DNA of 64,000 nucleotides from Petrolisthes cinctipes (taxonomy: Eukaryota; Arthropoda; Malacostraca; Decapoda; Porcellanidae): NCBI GenBank assembly GCA_033782935.1, contig JAWQEG010000259.1:2088501-2152500 (forward strand). Reading direction: 5' to 3'. Positions 39,325 through 50,400 of the stretch are shown in pieces. The position numbers and the translations under genes were made by a program. Under the pieces are notes generated by a model, which did no database searches, was not told the DNA's origin, and saw only the letters and a list, made by a program, of their open reading frames with translations. Positions within the stretch are counted from its first letter, which is position 1. Each line of letters begins with the position of its first letter.

Positions 39325-40022
39325 AATGACTAAACTAAAAATTAAAAAATAAACAAAAATAACCAACCAAACGAAAATATTTTAGGCAATTAGTCCCTAT
39401 GAAATTTGAAAACGTTTATCCATTGTAGAGAAGAAAACGACGGTAGGACCGTAGGGGAAGGAAGCGTCCAATGACGTCCATATTGGTGTGTATTATAGTA
39501 CAAGTATGTCTCTCTTTGTATTTACGATGGAGGAGTACTTTGTCAACTCATTGTTATTGGCACTTGGTGAGTACAAGACGAATAATAACTCATGATAAGT
39601 TAAAATATAGGTGAATTAATGAGGATATTAGTATAGAGGGGATAATAATAATAATATAGTGTGTAGGCATGTGTATGTATGTATGTGTGTCTTATTTACA
39701 TGTACGTATGTATATGTATGTGTGTCTTATTTACGTGTACATGTATGTGTGTGTGTGTTACTCAGGTAGGCAAGCCAAAACGATCCTTGGAGTCTATTAG
39801 TGATGGCAGAACCGAGTATTTTCTGGAAACCGAGTAATTCAGTATTGATTACTCTTCAAAACCGACTTAACCGAGTACCTCATGATTACTGTTATTGTTC
39901 GGTCCCAGGACTCGGACGTGTCCTCCCCGAGCTCCGTCTTCCTCCTCATCTATCCTTTCCTTTCTTTTTTAATTAACGAATTCTTCATATCATCACATTT
40001 CATCAAGATAAGTATCGAGATT
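39325..40022. other. No established gene; possible short first exon
   Basis: At 39527 an ATG opens a 40-nt frame (MEEYFVNSLLLAL) that ends at a consensus donor GTGAGT at 39567. No downstream exon is recognised. TGTATG-rich microsatellite-like sequence lies at 39665-39760. Confidence 0.3.
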
Positions 40023-40345
40023 GTGGTAAATATTGAATGAATTACCGTTATTGGGTACGGTTTTTCTACCTACATTACCTACTTATTTAGACCATTCTAA
40101 GACTATTTTCTTCTATGGCATTTTCTCTGCAAATGCCCCATTTCCAAGATAGGGCATATTCAAATGGGGCATTTTGAAATTAGCCTGACCTTACCTGACC
40201 TGACCTAACCTAACCTAACCTAGACCGCATCAGACTACCGGGACCTAACCTGGGCAAACTACCAGAAATAATCATGATAAAGTACAATAAATGACAGGGG
40301 TAAAATACTAGGACCCAGCCGGATCTGGCAACACTGCTGCAGTAA
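40023..40345 (+). mobile_element. Family A interspersed element
   Basis: Starts 'gtaaatattgaatgaattaccg', has the 'tttctacct.cattacctac' block, the 'tgccccatttccaagata' pair, a CCTGACC/CCTAACC run, two short 'actaccgggacctaacc' units, then 'gccggatctggcaacactg'. It is collinear with 42053-42362. No protein is encoded. Confidence 0.8.
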
Positions 40346-40374
40346 GGTCCACTTCTGTACTAAAACCAAAATAT

Positions 40375-41330
40375 TAAATACCTTGGTGTAACAGTGACAA
40401 ATGAAAGACAATGTTTCAAGGAACATAAAATGAGAAAGTTAAACCAAGCCACAAAATTAATGAACTTGAGACGTACTCTGTAACAATAATTGCTCTACCA
40501 ACAAGCTGTTGATTGGTAAAACTTTCTGGAAAAGTGTTGCTCTACCAAGCATATTATCAGGGGCAGCTATATTTGAATGGACACAGAAAGAAAAAGAAAA
40601 TCTGCAAGTAAGAGTGAATTGTGTCTGGAGTCAAATACTCGGACCACCCAAATACACACCCAATACATCGGAACATCTACTGTAGCTGCAAGGGACATGA
40701 AAATCAAAATAGGATATATGAAGTACATTATGGATGGAGAAAATGAATTACTGAAAGCAGTAATACAGGGAAAAGGAAACGAGACGCATACACTATAGAT
40801 GGTATGATAAAGTAAAGAAATACATGGAGGTTATAAATATAACACGGATAGGAAAATTACGAGACATTCAGTTTGAGGAAGTAAAGAAAAGAGTTAATCA
40901 ATGGCAAACAGAAAGATGGGAAGAAGAACTAAGCAAGAAAGTTACAGCTACTCTTTACTTTGAAAATAAGAAAGCAATACGGGAAGAATGGAGTCTATAC
41001 AGCAATGACTACAGCTCGGTGTTATTATTCAGGTGCCGCTTAACACATTGAAATTGAAATGGAAGGATGCTTTCAACAATAATGATACAGCTTGCCCCAT
41101 GTGTGATCAACCTATTGAGACTCTTGAACACTTCTTACTGCAATGTACAGCATTTGAAGAGAACAGAAGATATAGAATTGATGGGATGAATATAGTTGAT
41201 GTACTATTAATTGGTCACGGGAACCCAAGCACTATGGAAAACATTAAGCAATTTATTGAAAACATATGGACAGTGAGACAGAGGAAAATATTATCGAAAG
41301 ATTAAATAAAGCAGGTGATGAAGAAGAGAA
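40375..41330 (+). pseudogene. 3' end of a decayed LINE ORF2
   Basis: Frames in order give KYLGVTVTNERQCFKEHKMR (40378 on, the YLG motif after the catalytic RT), a linker, RWYDKVKKYMEVINITRIGK (about 40796 on) and a terminal CPMCDQPIETLEHFLLQC zinc-binding-like motif (about 41096-41149). Frameshifts near 40530, 40795 and 41035 break it. The C-x2-C...H...C tail is common in non-LTR ORF2 C-termini. The clade is not resolved. Confidence 0.75.
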
Positions 41331-41840
41331 GCCGAAAACTCCAGTGCCGTTGCAAAGGCTACACTGGAACCCTTAACTTGGACTTGATGGTAACCAATGC
41401 TTTCATTTTTAAAGTAATTACTTTAGATTAGCGTAATTTGGGACTATTTAAGGTAAAGCTTTGACAATCTAAGGTACTTTCCTCGATTTTTTTCGTTATT
41501 TCATGGGTATTCGTAAAAGAAAAATTCATTGCTGTCAAAAACTATTATAACTACATAAAAATATCGTGTGTCAAGGGTTCAATTTATGTTGAAATAATCA
41601 CCTAGTTTGGTATCTAAGGTAATTTGGCTCCATCTAAGGTATTTTCAACCCACTTTTTAAGGTAATATCACAAATACTTAAATAATGAGAACCCTGATGG
41701 TAACACTGTAATTCGTCCAACAGATCTGGCAACACTGTATCACACTGTCAACAAACAACAAACTAGAAATAGATTTGCTTCACTTTGTCTGCATTGGTTT
41801 GTTTACATTGTTTTGTTTGCCATTATAGTACAGTTAAACA
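41331..41840. other. AT-rich DNA, no gene seen
   Basis: Repeats of 'ctaaggta(a/t)tt' occur at 41450-41670. A 'agatctggcaacactg' motif lies at 41723-41738. Confidence 0.4.
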
Positions 41841-41842
41841 TT

Positions 41843-42036
41843 AAGGGGGTGCGGGAGTAGGGGACAGGTTTGGAGGGGTGGGGGGGGGTTAGGGGGGTGC
41901 GGGAATTGGGGGACAGGCTTGGGGAGGGTAGAAAGCCTGTCCCCTATTCCCGCAACCCCCTAACCCCCCCAAGCCTGTTCCCCTACTCCCACACCCCCCA
42001 AAACCCCCCAAGCCTGTCCCCCTATTCCCGCACCCC
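41843..42036. repeat. GC-rich imperfect foldback with G and C runs
   Basis: The left half repeats 'ggggtgcggga.t.ggggacagg.ttgg'. The right half is its inverse ('cctgtcccc.attcccgca.ccccctaa') three times. Long G runs on the left and C runs on the right could form hairpin and quadruplex structures. A (TAA)n follows. Confidence 0.8.
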
Positions 42037-42052
42037 CTTAATAATAATAATA

Positions 42053-42362
42053 GGTAAATATTGAATGTATTACCGTTATTGGGTACGGTTTTTCTACCTT
42101 CATTACCTACTTATTTAGACCATTCTAAGACTATTTTCTTCTATGGTATTTCTCCGCAAATGCCCCATTTACAAGATATGGCATACTCAAATGGGGCATT
42201 TTGAAATTAGCCTGACCTTACCTGACCTAACCTAACCTAACCTAGACCGCATCAGACTACCGGGACCTAACCTGGGCCAACTACCGGGATATAACTGGTG
42301 TAAACTATCATTAAGTGACCGGGGCAAATTCCCGGGACCTAGCCGGATGTGGTAACACTGTG
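42053..42362 (+). mobile_element. Family A interspersed element, second copy
   Basis: Collinear with 40023-40345, starting 'ggtaaatattgaatgtattacc', with the 'ccggatgtggtaacactg' end. Three to four internal 'actaccgggacctaacc' units. Confidence 0.8.
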
Positions 42363-42504
42363 CGGCCCTAGCCAAAAACACAATACTTCTGTAATAATAC
42401 CATTATTATTATTATTATTATTGGGTGTGTAAAATTTGATATAAAATTGATATATATATTGTATTTGGTTGTGAATAACAGTTACTATTTTAATGTTCTA
42501 GAAT

Positions 42505-42655
42505 TAGCCAGGCAAGACTTGACCTGACCTAAGCTAATCTAATCAGGACCGGGGCAAACAGCTGGGACCTAACCAGGACAAACTACCAGGACCTAACCAG
42601 GACAAACTACCAGGACCTAACCGGGACAAACCACCACAAGCTAACCGGGAACGGT
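42505..42655 (+). repeat. CCTGACCTAAG plus 24-bp units
   Basis: A 'cttgacctgacctaa' lead is followed by four units of 'ggacctaaccaggacaaactacca'. Same unit type as family A and 11405-11910. Confidence 0.8.
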
Positions 42656-42952
42656 AAAGTTTAAGAAGAGCCACAAAAGTGGAAAACATAATTTTGACCC
42701 AATTTGTTTTTAATAATCCATTTTTATATGTTGAAATAGAAGTGGTATAGTGCATTATGACCCTGTTTGACCCCCCCCACCACCTCATTATGACCCTGTT
42801 TGAACCCCCCCCCCCCCTCCCCACCTCAAGAGATTGGATTGAGGGGTAAAATGAGTTAATAACAAATTATGTATTTATTATTATTTATTTATTTTTATTA
42901 GTTTTTTAGTTATTACATTTATTATTAGTTATTATATATAAATTAGTTATTT

Positions 42953-43322
42953 CTATCTATCTATCTATAGCTCTGATGCTTCGTTCCCTCCGGGAACTCC
43001 CTCCAAGGGTGTGGCCATGGCAGAAGTGTCTCCAGTTCTCCCTGTTCCAACACTCTCTTCTTACTTGGTTCAGCCCTCCTCTGCCCCTCACGTTTCTCTC
43101 CTTTACATACTCTTCCACTCTGTTCTGCCATTTAACCGGCGGTCTGCCTCTCACACCACGTCCAGCCCTCCTCTGCCCCTCACGTTTCTCTCCTTTACAT
43201 ACTCTTCCACTCTGTTCTGCCATCTAACCGGAAGTCTGCCTCTCACACCAGGTGCCACAACTTCACTTCCATACACCTTCTTTACAAACTCCACACCTTG
43301 CATTCTCTCCACATGTCCAAAC
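42953..43322 (-). mobile_element. RTE-like LINE 3' end with 95-bp internal duplication
   Basis: The minus strand encodes RGRPPVKWQNRVEEYVKERNVRGRGGLNQVRRECWNRENWRHFCHGHTL...AIDR, ending at the TATC tail, as in the 52 kb element. A segment of about 95 bp containing 'cctctgcccctcacgtttct' occurs twice (43078 and 43173), so part of the C-terminus is tandemly duplicated with a frame change. Confidence 0.85.
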
Positions 43323-43530
43323 CACCTCAATTAATTATTTATTTATTTTTATTATATAAATTAATAGTTATTGTATTTATTAATAGTTATTATATTTATT
43401 ATTAGTTATTATATTTATTATTAGTTATTATATTTATTAGTTATTAAGTTTATTATTATCTATGTATTTTTCTTATTTGGTATTAATTAGTTATTATTTA
43501 TCAGTTATTATTAGTTAGAGTTAGTCTGAC
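43323..43530. repeat. (ATT)-rich degenerate repeat
   Basis: Repeated 'ttattagttattatatttatt' units; no gene. Confidence 0.6.
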
Positions 43531-43539
43531 TTGACTTGA

Positions 43540-43830
43540 CCTTAACCATAGCCATCTACCATGACCTAACCATAGCCTTCTACCATGACCTAACCATAGC
43601 CTTCTACCATGACCTAACCATAGCCATCTACCATGACCTAACCATAGCCATCTACCATGACCTAACCATAGCCATCTACCATGACCTAACCATAGCCATC
43701 TACCATGACCTAACCATGGCCATCTACCTGGACCTAACCGGGACAAACTACTGTACTGGGACATAACTGGACAATTTACTGGGACATAACTGGACAATTT
43801 ACTGGGACATACCTGGACAATTTACTGGGA
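43540..43830 (+). repeat. 24-bp minisatellite (ccatctaccatgacctaaccatag) and related 24-26-bp units
   Basis: About eight units of 24 bp with 'catct' or 'cttct' variants run from 43550 to 43740. They are followed by three units of 'actgggacat(a)actggacaattt'. The 24-bp length keeps a spurious 8-residue-repeat frame open. Confidence 0.9.
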
Positions 43831-44240
43831 AAGGAAGTTACTTACCAAATTTCTTCATATTTAGGTTGGTGTTTATTTTTGCTTTATGAAATTAGTTCCT
43901 AGTGTTTCTGTGTATTTTAACTATGTTTGATATACCTGTACGTGTATTTTAACTATGTTTGATGTTACTGGTTTGTTATATATTCTATGCCCCGCTCCAC
44001 CAGCAAATGGTGCTCCGCAGGGCTTCCCTCAATATTATTTTAACACTATAATCATTTCTAATGTTCATATTATCCATGTCGAACCAGCCAACAGATATGT
44101 TTTCAATCTTTTCTTTAAAAATTAACTGCAATTATCACTAATCTGGACATTTCTTAAAAACCACTTAAAAAATATCTTTAAATATATATTCTTTGTATAT
44201 GCAAAAAAGTATGCATCACAGGTGTCATTTCTCAAATCTT
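43831..44240. other. AT-rich DNA, no gene seen
   Basis: A short direct repeat 'gt.tattttaactatgtttgat' lies at 43912 and 43942. Nothing else was recognised. Confidence 0.4.
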
Positions 44241-44470
44241 AGCCCCTGGCTAGTACAGTGGTAACGCGCCTGCCTCGCATCCGTGAGGTCGGCAGATCGA
44301 GCCTCGCCCAGGCCCGAGAGTTTAAAACTGTTTACTGGGGGGTTACTGCCTACTGCCATGGCTGGGCACCATGGTGGGGAGTTGGGCTTGCCTGGCTGAC
44401 GTTCTGGAGAGTATCTCATCAGAGATAGATACCAGAACTAAAACCCTGCAACTTTAACTTTAACTTTAAC
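44241..44470 (+). mobile_element. tRNA-derived SINE
   Basis: The head contains A box 'tagtacagtgg' (44251-44261) and B box 'gatcgagcc' (44295-44303) at tRNA spacing, a unique body 'ttactgcctactgccatggc', and a (CTTTAA)n tail to 44470. The head has a tRNA-like anticodon region but no tRNA 3' stem continuing after the B box, so a SINE is favoured. Confidence 0.85.
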
Positions 44471-44604
44471 ATTGAAAAAAACCTCCTTGTAGAATTGAGT
44501 CTCTGCTACTCAGTATCCATTTTCTGTGCTACTTTTGATTTTCTGAAGTTCCTCTTGCATAACTGAACAATACTTCACATCATTTGTTGCATACTCAAAA
44601 TCAG

Positions 44605-45060
44605 TTTTCTTAAACCTTATACATTTCCTCTCAGTAGACATACAAACCTTATACAGCTTATACATTTCCTCTCAGTAGACATACAAACCTTATACAGCTT
44701 ATACATTTCCTCTCAGTAGACATACAAACCTTATACAGCTTATACATTTCCTCTCAGTAGACATACAAACCTTATACAGCTTATACATTTCCTCTCAGTA
44801 GACATACAAACCTTATACAGCTTATACATTTCCTCTCAGTAGACATACAAACCTTATACAGCTTATACATTTCCTCTCAGTAGACATACAAACCTTATAC
44901 AGCTTATACATTTACTCTCAGTAGACATACAAACCTTATACAGCTTATACATTTACTCTCAGTAGACATACAAACCTTATACAGCTTATACATTTACTCT
45001 CAGTAGACATACAAACCTTATACAGCTTATACATTTACTCTCAGTAGACATACAACGCCT
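44605..45060 (-). repeat. 41-bp minisatellite grown from a zinc-knuckle coding segment
   Basis: About eleven copies of a 41-bp unit (cttatacagcttatacattt ... gacatacaaac) adjoin the ORF1 zinc-knuckle sequence, from which the 'ttactctcagtagacatac' part clearly derives (codes for C-x-STESK on the minus strand). The left copies have 'tttcctctc' and the four nearest the gene 'tttactctc'. Confidence 0.9.
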
Positions 45061-46080
45061 CGTATTATGGTTACCAGCACTCTTAGCACAGATTGGATCT
45101 TCACTACAGTTTATACATTTACTCTCAGTAGACTTACAATGCCTCGTGTTATGGTTACCAGCACTCTTAGCACAGATTGGATCTTCTCCCTTTACTTTGG
45201 CTGAACATTTATGTGCAATATGTCCAAACTTTTGACAGTGATAACAGACCGTCACCCTATATCTATCCCTCACAGAATAAACACCCCATTCCAATTTGAC
45301 TTGATCATGATTCTTATAAATCAGCTACCTTATCTGTAGATCACACCTAATGATATAGTGCTTGGTACCACCTGTAGCAGGCTTGTCAAAAAGTAGCTCC
45401 ATTTTAGACTTTACGTCACTGACTCCCTGTAAGTATTCGTTCCCATCAATCAGATTCTCAATAATCTTGTCTCCGGATTCTTCTTCTTTGTTAACATTAC
45501 AAATCATTATCTTGGGCTTTAACTTCTTACACATTTTGTCGTCACATCAGGGACAGCCACAAGTTTTTGTGCTGCTTCATCTCTCTTATTTTCATCCTCA
45601 AAATTCATCACTATGTTTCCCTTCAGAGTGAATCTTGTGTCAACGTGTACCATCCACAGCCTCAGCAACTTCTTTCTTTTTGTCTACAACCTTCATTTTA
45701 TAATCCGTTGACTTTACAACCAGTAGATTTTTCTTCTCATTTTACTTCTTCTTCTTCACTACAGTGGGCCAGGTGTGAGTCAGCGCTGATCACATCACCA
45801 ACCCGATCCAACTCAGTCACAACATCTTCCATCTTACCATCCACTAGTTTCTTCATTTGATCTTACATATCCTTCATCACTTTCTTCAATTCACTAACAT
45901 CCTTTTCAACACTTTTCAAACCAATATAGCACATATCACATGACCAGTTAATCAACTTGATATTATCAGCTTTCACACCATTGAGGAGAGCACATTTCAA
46001 ATGTATCCAACGAGTACAAGTTTCACATCCAAACCATTTATCCACTCCACCAGTTCTATCCCCACAAGAATAACACCAGG
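45020..46080 (-). pseudogene. Decayed LINE ORF1 with PHD finger, RRM-like and CCHC knuckles
   Basis: In minus-strand order: PHD-type finger CYSCGDRTGG-VDKWFGCETCTRWIHLKC...INWSCDMC (about 46072-45925); a helical segment KSVEKDVSELKKVMKD; a broken middle; MICNVNKEEESGDKIIENLI...RCDLQIR (45505-45325), resembling the RRM-like region of retrotransposon ORF1; then CYHCQKFGHIAHKC and two copies of CAKSAGNHNTRHCKSTESKCINC (84-bp direct duplication). The domain set matches gag-like ORF1 proteins of I/Jockey-type LINEs. Stops and frameshifts disable it. Confidence 0.75.
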
Positions 46081-46192
46081 GTATTCAACAACTCTCTATT
46101 CAATTATCAAATAGGAAATAACAGTATACTGCCCATTGACGAGATTGTACACAGAGCGCGTATCAGACACGTCTGTCCGCTATGGCTGCCAC

Positions 46193-46277
46193 TCAGTCTT
46201 AGAATGGTCTAAATAAGTGGGTAATGAAGGTAGAAAAACCGTACGCCATAACGGCAATTCTTTCAATATTTACCTTA
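46193..46277 (-). mobile_element. Family A element head, partial, minus strand
   Basis: Inverse of 'ggtaaatattga.agaatt.ccgttat...gtacggtttttctacc' and 'cttatttagaccattctaagac' as in 40023 and 42053. Confidence 0.75.
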
Positions 46278-46328
46278 TTATTTGTTACTTATTTATTGTT
46301 GTATTTATATTGTTGTAATTATTGTTTT

Positions 46329-46385
46329 TGTTACAGTGATGAAGAAGTTGGTATATAGTGGTGTTAGTGTGGACATTATATTTAG
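46329..46385 (+). repeat. Partial copy of NFRKB first coding exon start
   Basis: 'ttgttacagtgatgaagaagttgg.tatagtggtgttagtgtggacatt' repeats the acceptor and first about 35 coding bases at 47071-47120 with a few changes, then departs into AT repeat. Confidence 0.8.
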
Positions 46386-46394
46386 TACTGTATT

Positions 46395-46934
46395 TATATT
46401 TATTATATATATTATATTTATTATTGTATTAATATTGTTGTAATTATTGTTTTTGGTATTTATATTGTTGTAATTATTATTTTTGGTATTTATATTGTTG
46501 TAATTATTATTTTTGGTATTTATATTGTTGTAATTATTATTTTTGGTATTTATATTGTTGTAATTATTGTTTTTGGTATTTATATTGTAATTATTGTTTT
46601 TGGTATTTATATTATTGTAATTATTGTTTTTGGTATTTATATTGTTGTAATTATTATTTTTGGTATTTATATTGTTGTAATTATTATTTTTGGTATTTAT
46701 ATTGTTGTAATTATTGTTTTTGGTATTTATATTATTGTAATTATTGTTTGTTGTAATTCTTTATATTGTTGTAATTATTGTTTGTTGTAATTCTTTATAT
46801 TGTGGTAATTATTGTTTGTTGTAATTATTTATATTGTTGTAATTCTTTATAATGTAATTATTGTTTGTTGTAATTCTTTATATTGTTGTAATTATTATTT
46901 GTTGTAATTCTTTATATTGTAATTATTGTTTTTG
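46395..46934 (+). repeat. AT-rich 30-34-bp minisatellite
   Basis: Units 'tatttatattgttgtaatta' + 'ttatttttgg' (30 bp) run to about 46750. A 'gttgtaattctttatattgt'-based variant then runs to 46934. About sixteen units in total. Confidence 0.9.
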
Positions 46935-46972
46935 TTACAGTAATGGAGAAGTGTTAGTGTGAACATTATATT
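46935..46972 (+). repeat. Second partial copy of the NFRKB exon start
   Basis: 'gttacagtaatggagaag' followed by 'tgttagtgtgaacatt' repeats the acceptor and start of the exon at 47080 with an internal deletion of about 14 bases. Confidence 0.75.
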
Positions 46973-47081
46973 TATTACTTTATTTATTTATTCTTATTTA
47001 CTTTTTTATTACTGTATTTATGTTATTCTAATTATTGTTTTTGTTATTTATGTTATTCTAATTATTGTTTTTGTTACAGTA

Positions 47082-47219
47082 ATGGAGAAGTTGGAGTATA
47101 ATGGTGTTAGTGTGGACATTCCTTGGGACATCACTGAAGACATTGGTTTATTATTGGACATTATATCACCAGACACCTGGAACAACCACCTTACTGATGA
47201 ACATAGACACATGTTAATG
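47082..47219 (+). CDS. NFRKB: NFRKB exon with start codon
   Basis: Residues 1-46. Acceptor ACAG ends at 47079 and donor GTATGT starts at 47220. The frame reads into a stop at 47331-47333 if the donor is not used, so this first donor is the one that preserves the protein. Confidence 0.8.
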
Positions 47220-47437
47220 GTATGTATATACACACATACATACATACATATATATATACATACACATACATACACATATATACACACACACACACACCCA
47301 ACTACCTTACTGATGAACATAGACACATGTTAATGGTATGTATATACACACATACATACATACATATATATATACACACATACATACATACATATATATA
47401 TATACATATATACATACACACACATACACACACATAT

Positions 47438-47477
<40 letters not shown>

Positions 47478-50400
47478 AACTACCTTACTGATGAACATAG
47501 ACTTACGTTAATGGTATGTATATACACACATACATACATACATATATATACATACACATACATACACACATATACATATATACACACACACACACCCAAC
47601 TACCTTACTGATGAACATAGACACATGTTAATGGTATGTATATACACACATACATACATACATATATATATACATACATACATACACACACATACACACA
47701 CATATACATATATACACACACACACACCCAACTACCTTACTGATGAACATAGACTTATGTTAATGGTATGTATATACACACATACATACATACATATATA
47801 TACATACACATACATACACACATATACATATATACACACACACACACCCAACTACCTTACTGATGAACATAGACTTATGTTAATGGTATGTATATACACA
47901 CATACATACATACATATATATATACATACATACATACACACACATACACACACATATACATATATACACACACACACACCCAACTACCTTACTGATGAAC
48001 ATAGACTTATGTTAATGGTGTATATACATACACATACACACACATATACATACACGCTCATGGTACACACACACACATACATCCATACTTACATACACAT
48101 ACACACACGCTCATGGGACACACATAAATGCTAATGGTACTTACATACACATATGCACACACTCATGGTACACACATACACAATCATGGACAGATGCTAA
48201 TGTATATTAATATAATGTTCTATTCAATTCTATTCTATATTAATATACTGTTCTATTCTTTTCTATACTGTATTAGGTAAATATTGCGATTATCTGCGTC
48301 CTCGATTTTCACACTTTCTGGGAACCTAAATCGCCCGTTTCTTTTCCCTTTTTATTTTGTAGACTGTTTTCTTTTGTGGAAATACTTAAAGTGAATTAAT
48401 ATTATTTGTATGTATTTACTTTGAAACGGGAGGGCGCCTTTCCTAGCGGGTTCCTGATTTCCCGCCTCTGCGTGCAGTGTTGCCAGATACAGGAATACTT
48501 CCAAGTTTTAGGCTAATTTTGTCCACACTTGGGAAATCGTATTAAGAGTGTACAATAAGTAGCCCAATTGGGTGGGAAATTCAATAATATTAAATTGGGA
48601 TAATTAATTTTTTGATCACCAGACGAAATAACCTGACCTGACCTAACCTAACCTAGACTGTGGCTACCTTCGGGACCTAACCTAATGTCCTTCGGGACCT
48701 AACGTAATGTCCTTCGGGACCTAACCAAATGTCCTTCGGGACCTAACCTAGTGTCCTTCGGGACCTAACCTAGTGTCATTCGGGACCTAACGTAATTTCC
48801 TTCGGGACCTAACCTAGTGTCCTTCGGGACCTAACCTAATGTCCTTTGGGACCTAACCTAGTGTCCTTCGGGACCTAACCTAATGTCCTTCAGGACCTAA
48901 TCTAATGTCCTTCGGGACCTAATCTAGTGTCCTTCGGGACCTTTAAAAATAAATTAGATTCTGTGGATTCCGATTGGGTGGGTTGCCAAGGAGATCTGGT
49001 AACATTGTCCGCCCGACCTCAGTTCGTCCCTCCGCTACAGAAATAAGTCGTATTTTAAAACTGAAATATCTAACAAAGAATACTTTTCCACAAGATAATT
49101 CCACTGAGTATAGATAAAGGTAACCAAACCCTACCTAACCCAACCTAACCTAACCTGTAGCCCGCCGGCACAGATAATACCAATATTAGCCCTATATTAT
49201 TATAAGCATTCTATTGTTGACATTCTAATCTATTAACTATTATTATAAGCATTCATTTCTATTCTATATTAATGTAATGTTCTAATCTAATAATTATTAT
49301 TATAAGCATTCAATTCTATTCTATATTAATATTCTATTCTATTCTATATTAATGTAATGTTCTATTCTAGGGTTTCCTGCCAGAGTTCCCACATAATGAC
49401 CTCGAGGAGAAGAAAAGAACACTGGAAATGTTCTTCATGGACCAGAACTTTCGTCACGGTTCACCACTAAGACTGTTCCACCACCAGCTGTGTAACGGTC
49501 ACTTTAACACACAAATTAATAAAATGAGAACAATTCATAACAAAATTCTCTATCGTGAATATAGGTGAGTTTGGCTTAGGTCAGGATTGGTTAGGTTAGG
49601 TTAGGTTGGGTTAGGTTAGGTTTGTTTTGGTTTGGTTAGGTTAGGTTTGAGTTGGGGAGGTTACATTAGGTTAGGTTAGATTAGGAGAGATTTGGTTAGG
49701 TTAGGTTGTGTTGGGAGATGTTACATTAGGTTAGGTTTGGTTAGATTAGGTTACGTTGGGTTAGGTTAGGTGAGGTTACATTAGGTTAGGTTAGGTTGGG
49801 TTAGGTTAGGTTGTATTGGGAGACGTTACATTAGGTTACGAGAGCTTAGGTTAGGTTAGGTTACATTAAGGTAATAACTTTTGTCATGGTTCACCACTAA
49901 TTCTGTATCGTGAATATAGGTGAGACATATTTACTGCATTTTGTTGGGGTTGTTGTTGTTGTAGTTCCCCAGACTGTCTGGCCGAGCAGTCCTGAGTCTG
50001 GTTGACCGAAGCCGCGCAGATGCTCGGACCCCCAAATGGGAGTCAGGGTGATAGTGAGATCTGTTTCTTCGAAGGCAACAGACGAGGGGACTGCTGGTTC
50101 ACGGGTATGTACCCCCGAGCCAACATTCCCACTGTCTGTAGTCTCCCTTGTTGTGCCACACAATCGGGCGATCTCGTCAGCTACCCAGAAGGAATGAGAA
50201 ATAGTAAGAGAGACAGACAGAACAGGCCAGGGTATGGTAGAGGATGCCAAATTCCTCATTTCTGGATAGAACCAGCCCTCACCAGTGGGAAGGGGTGATA
50301 GAGAGGTGGGACAGCAAGTACGAAGGAAAGAAAAGGAACGGAGGGATAGTTGAAGAACTGAAAAGGATTGGCTGGGGCCGAAGGGACGCCATAACCCTTA

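Noticed and set aside
44605..45060. CRISPR-like array of regular repeats
   Set aside because: Units are head-to-tail 41-bp copies without unique spacers, in a eukaryotic context.
47511..48134. 207-codon Thr-His-Tyr-Ile repeat protein
   Set aside because: Translation of CA/TA microsatellite with copied NFRKB exon ends; no independent gene signals.
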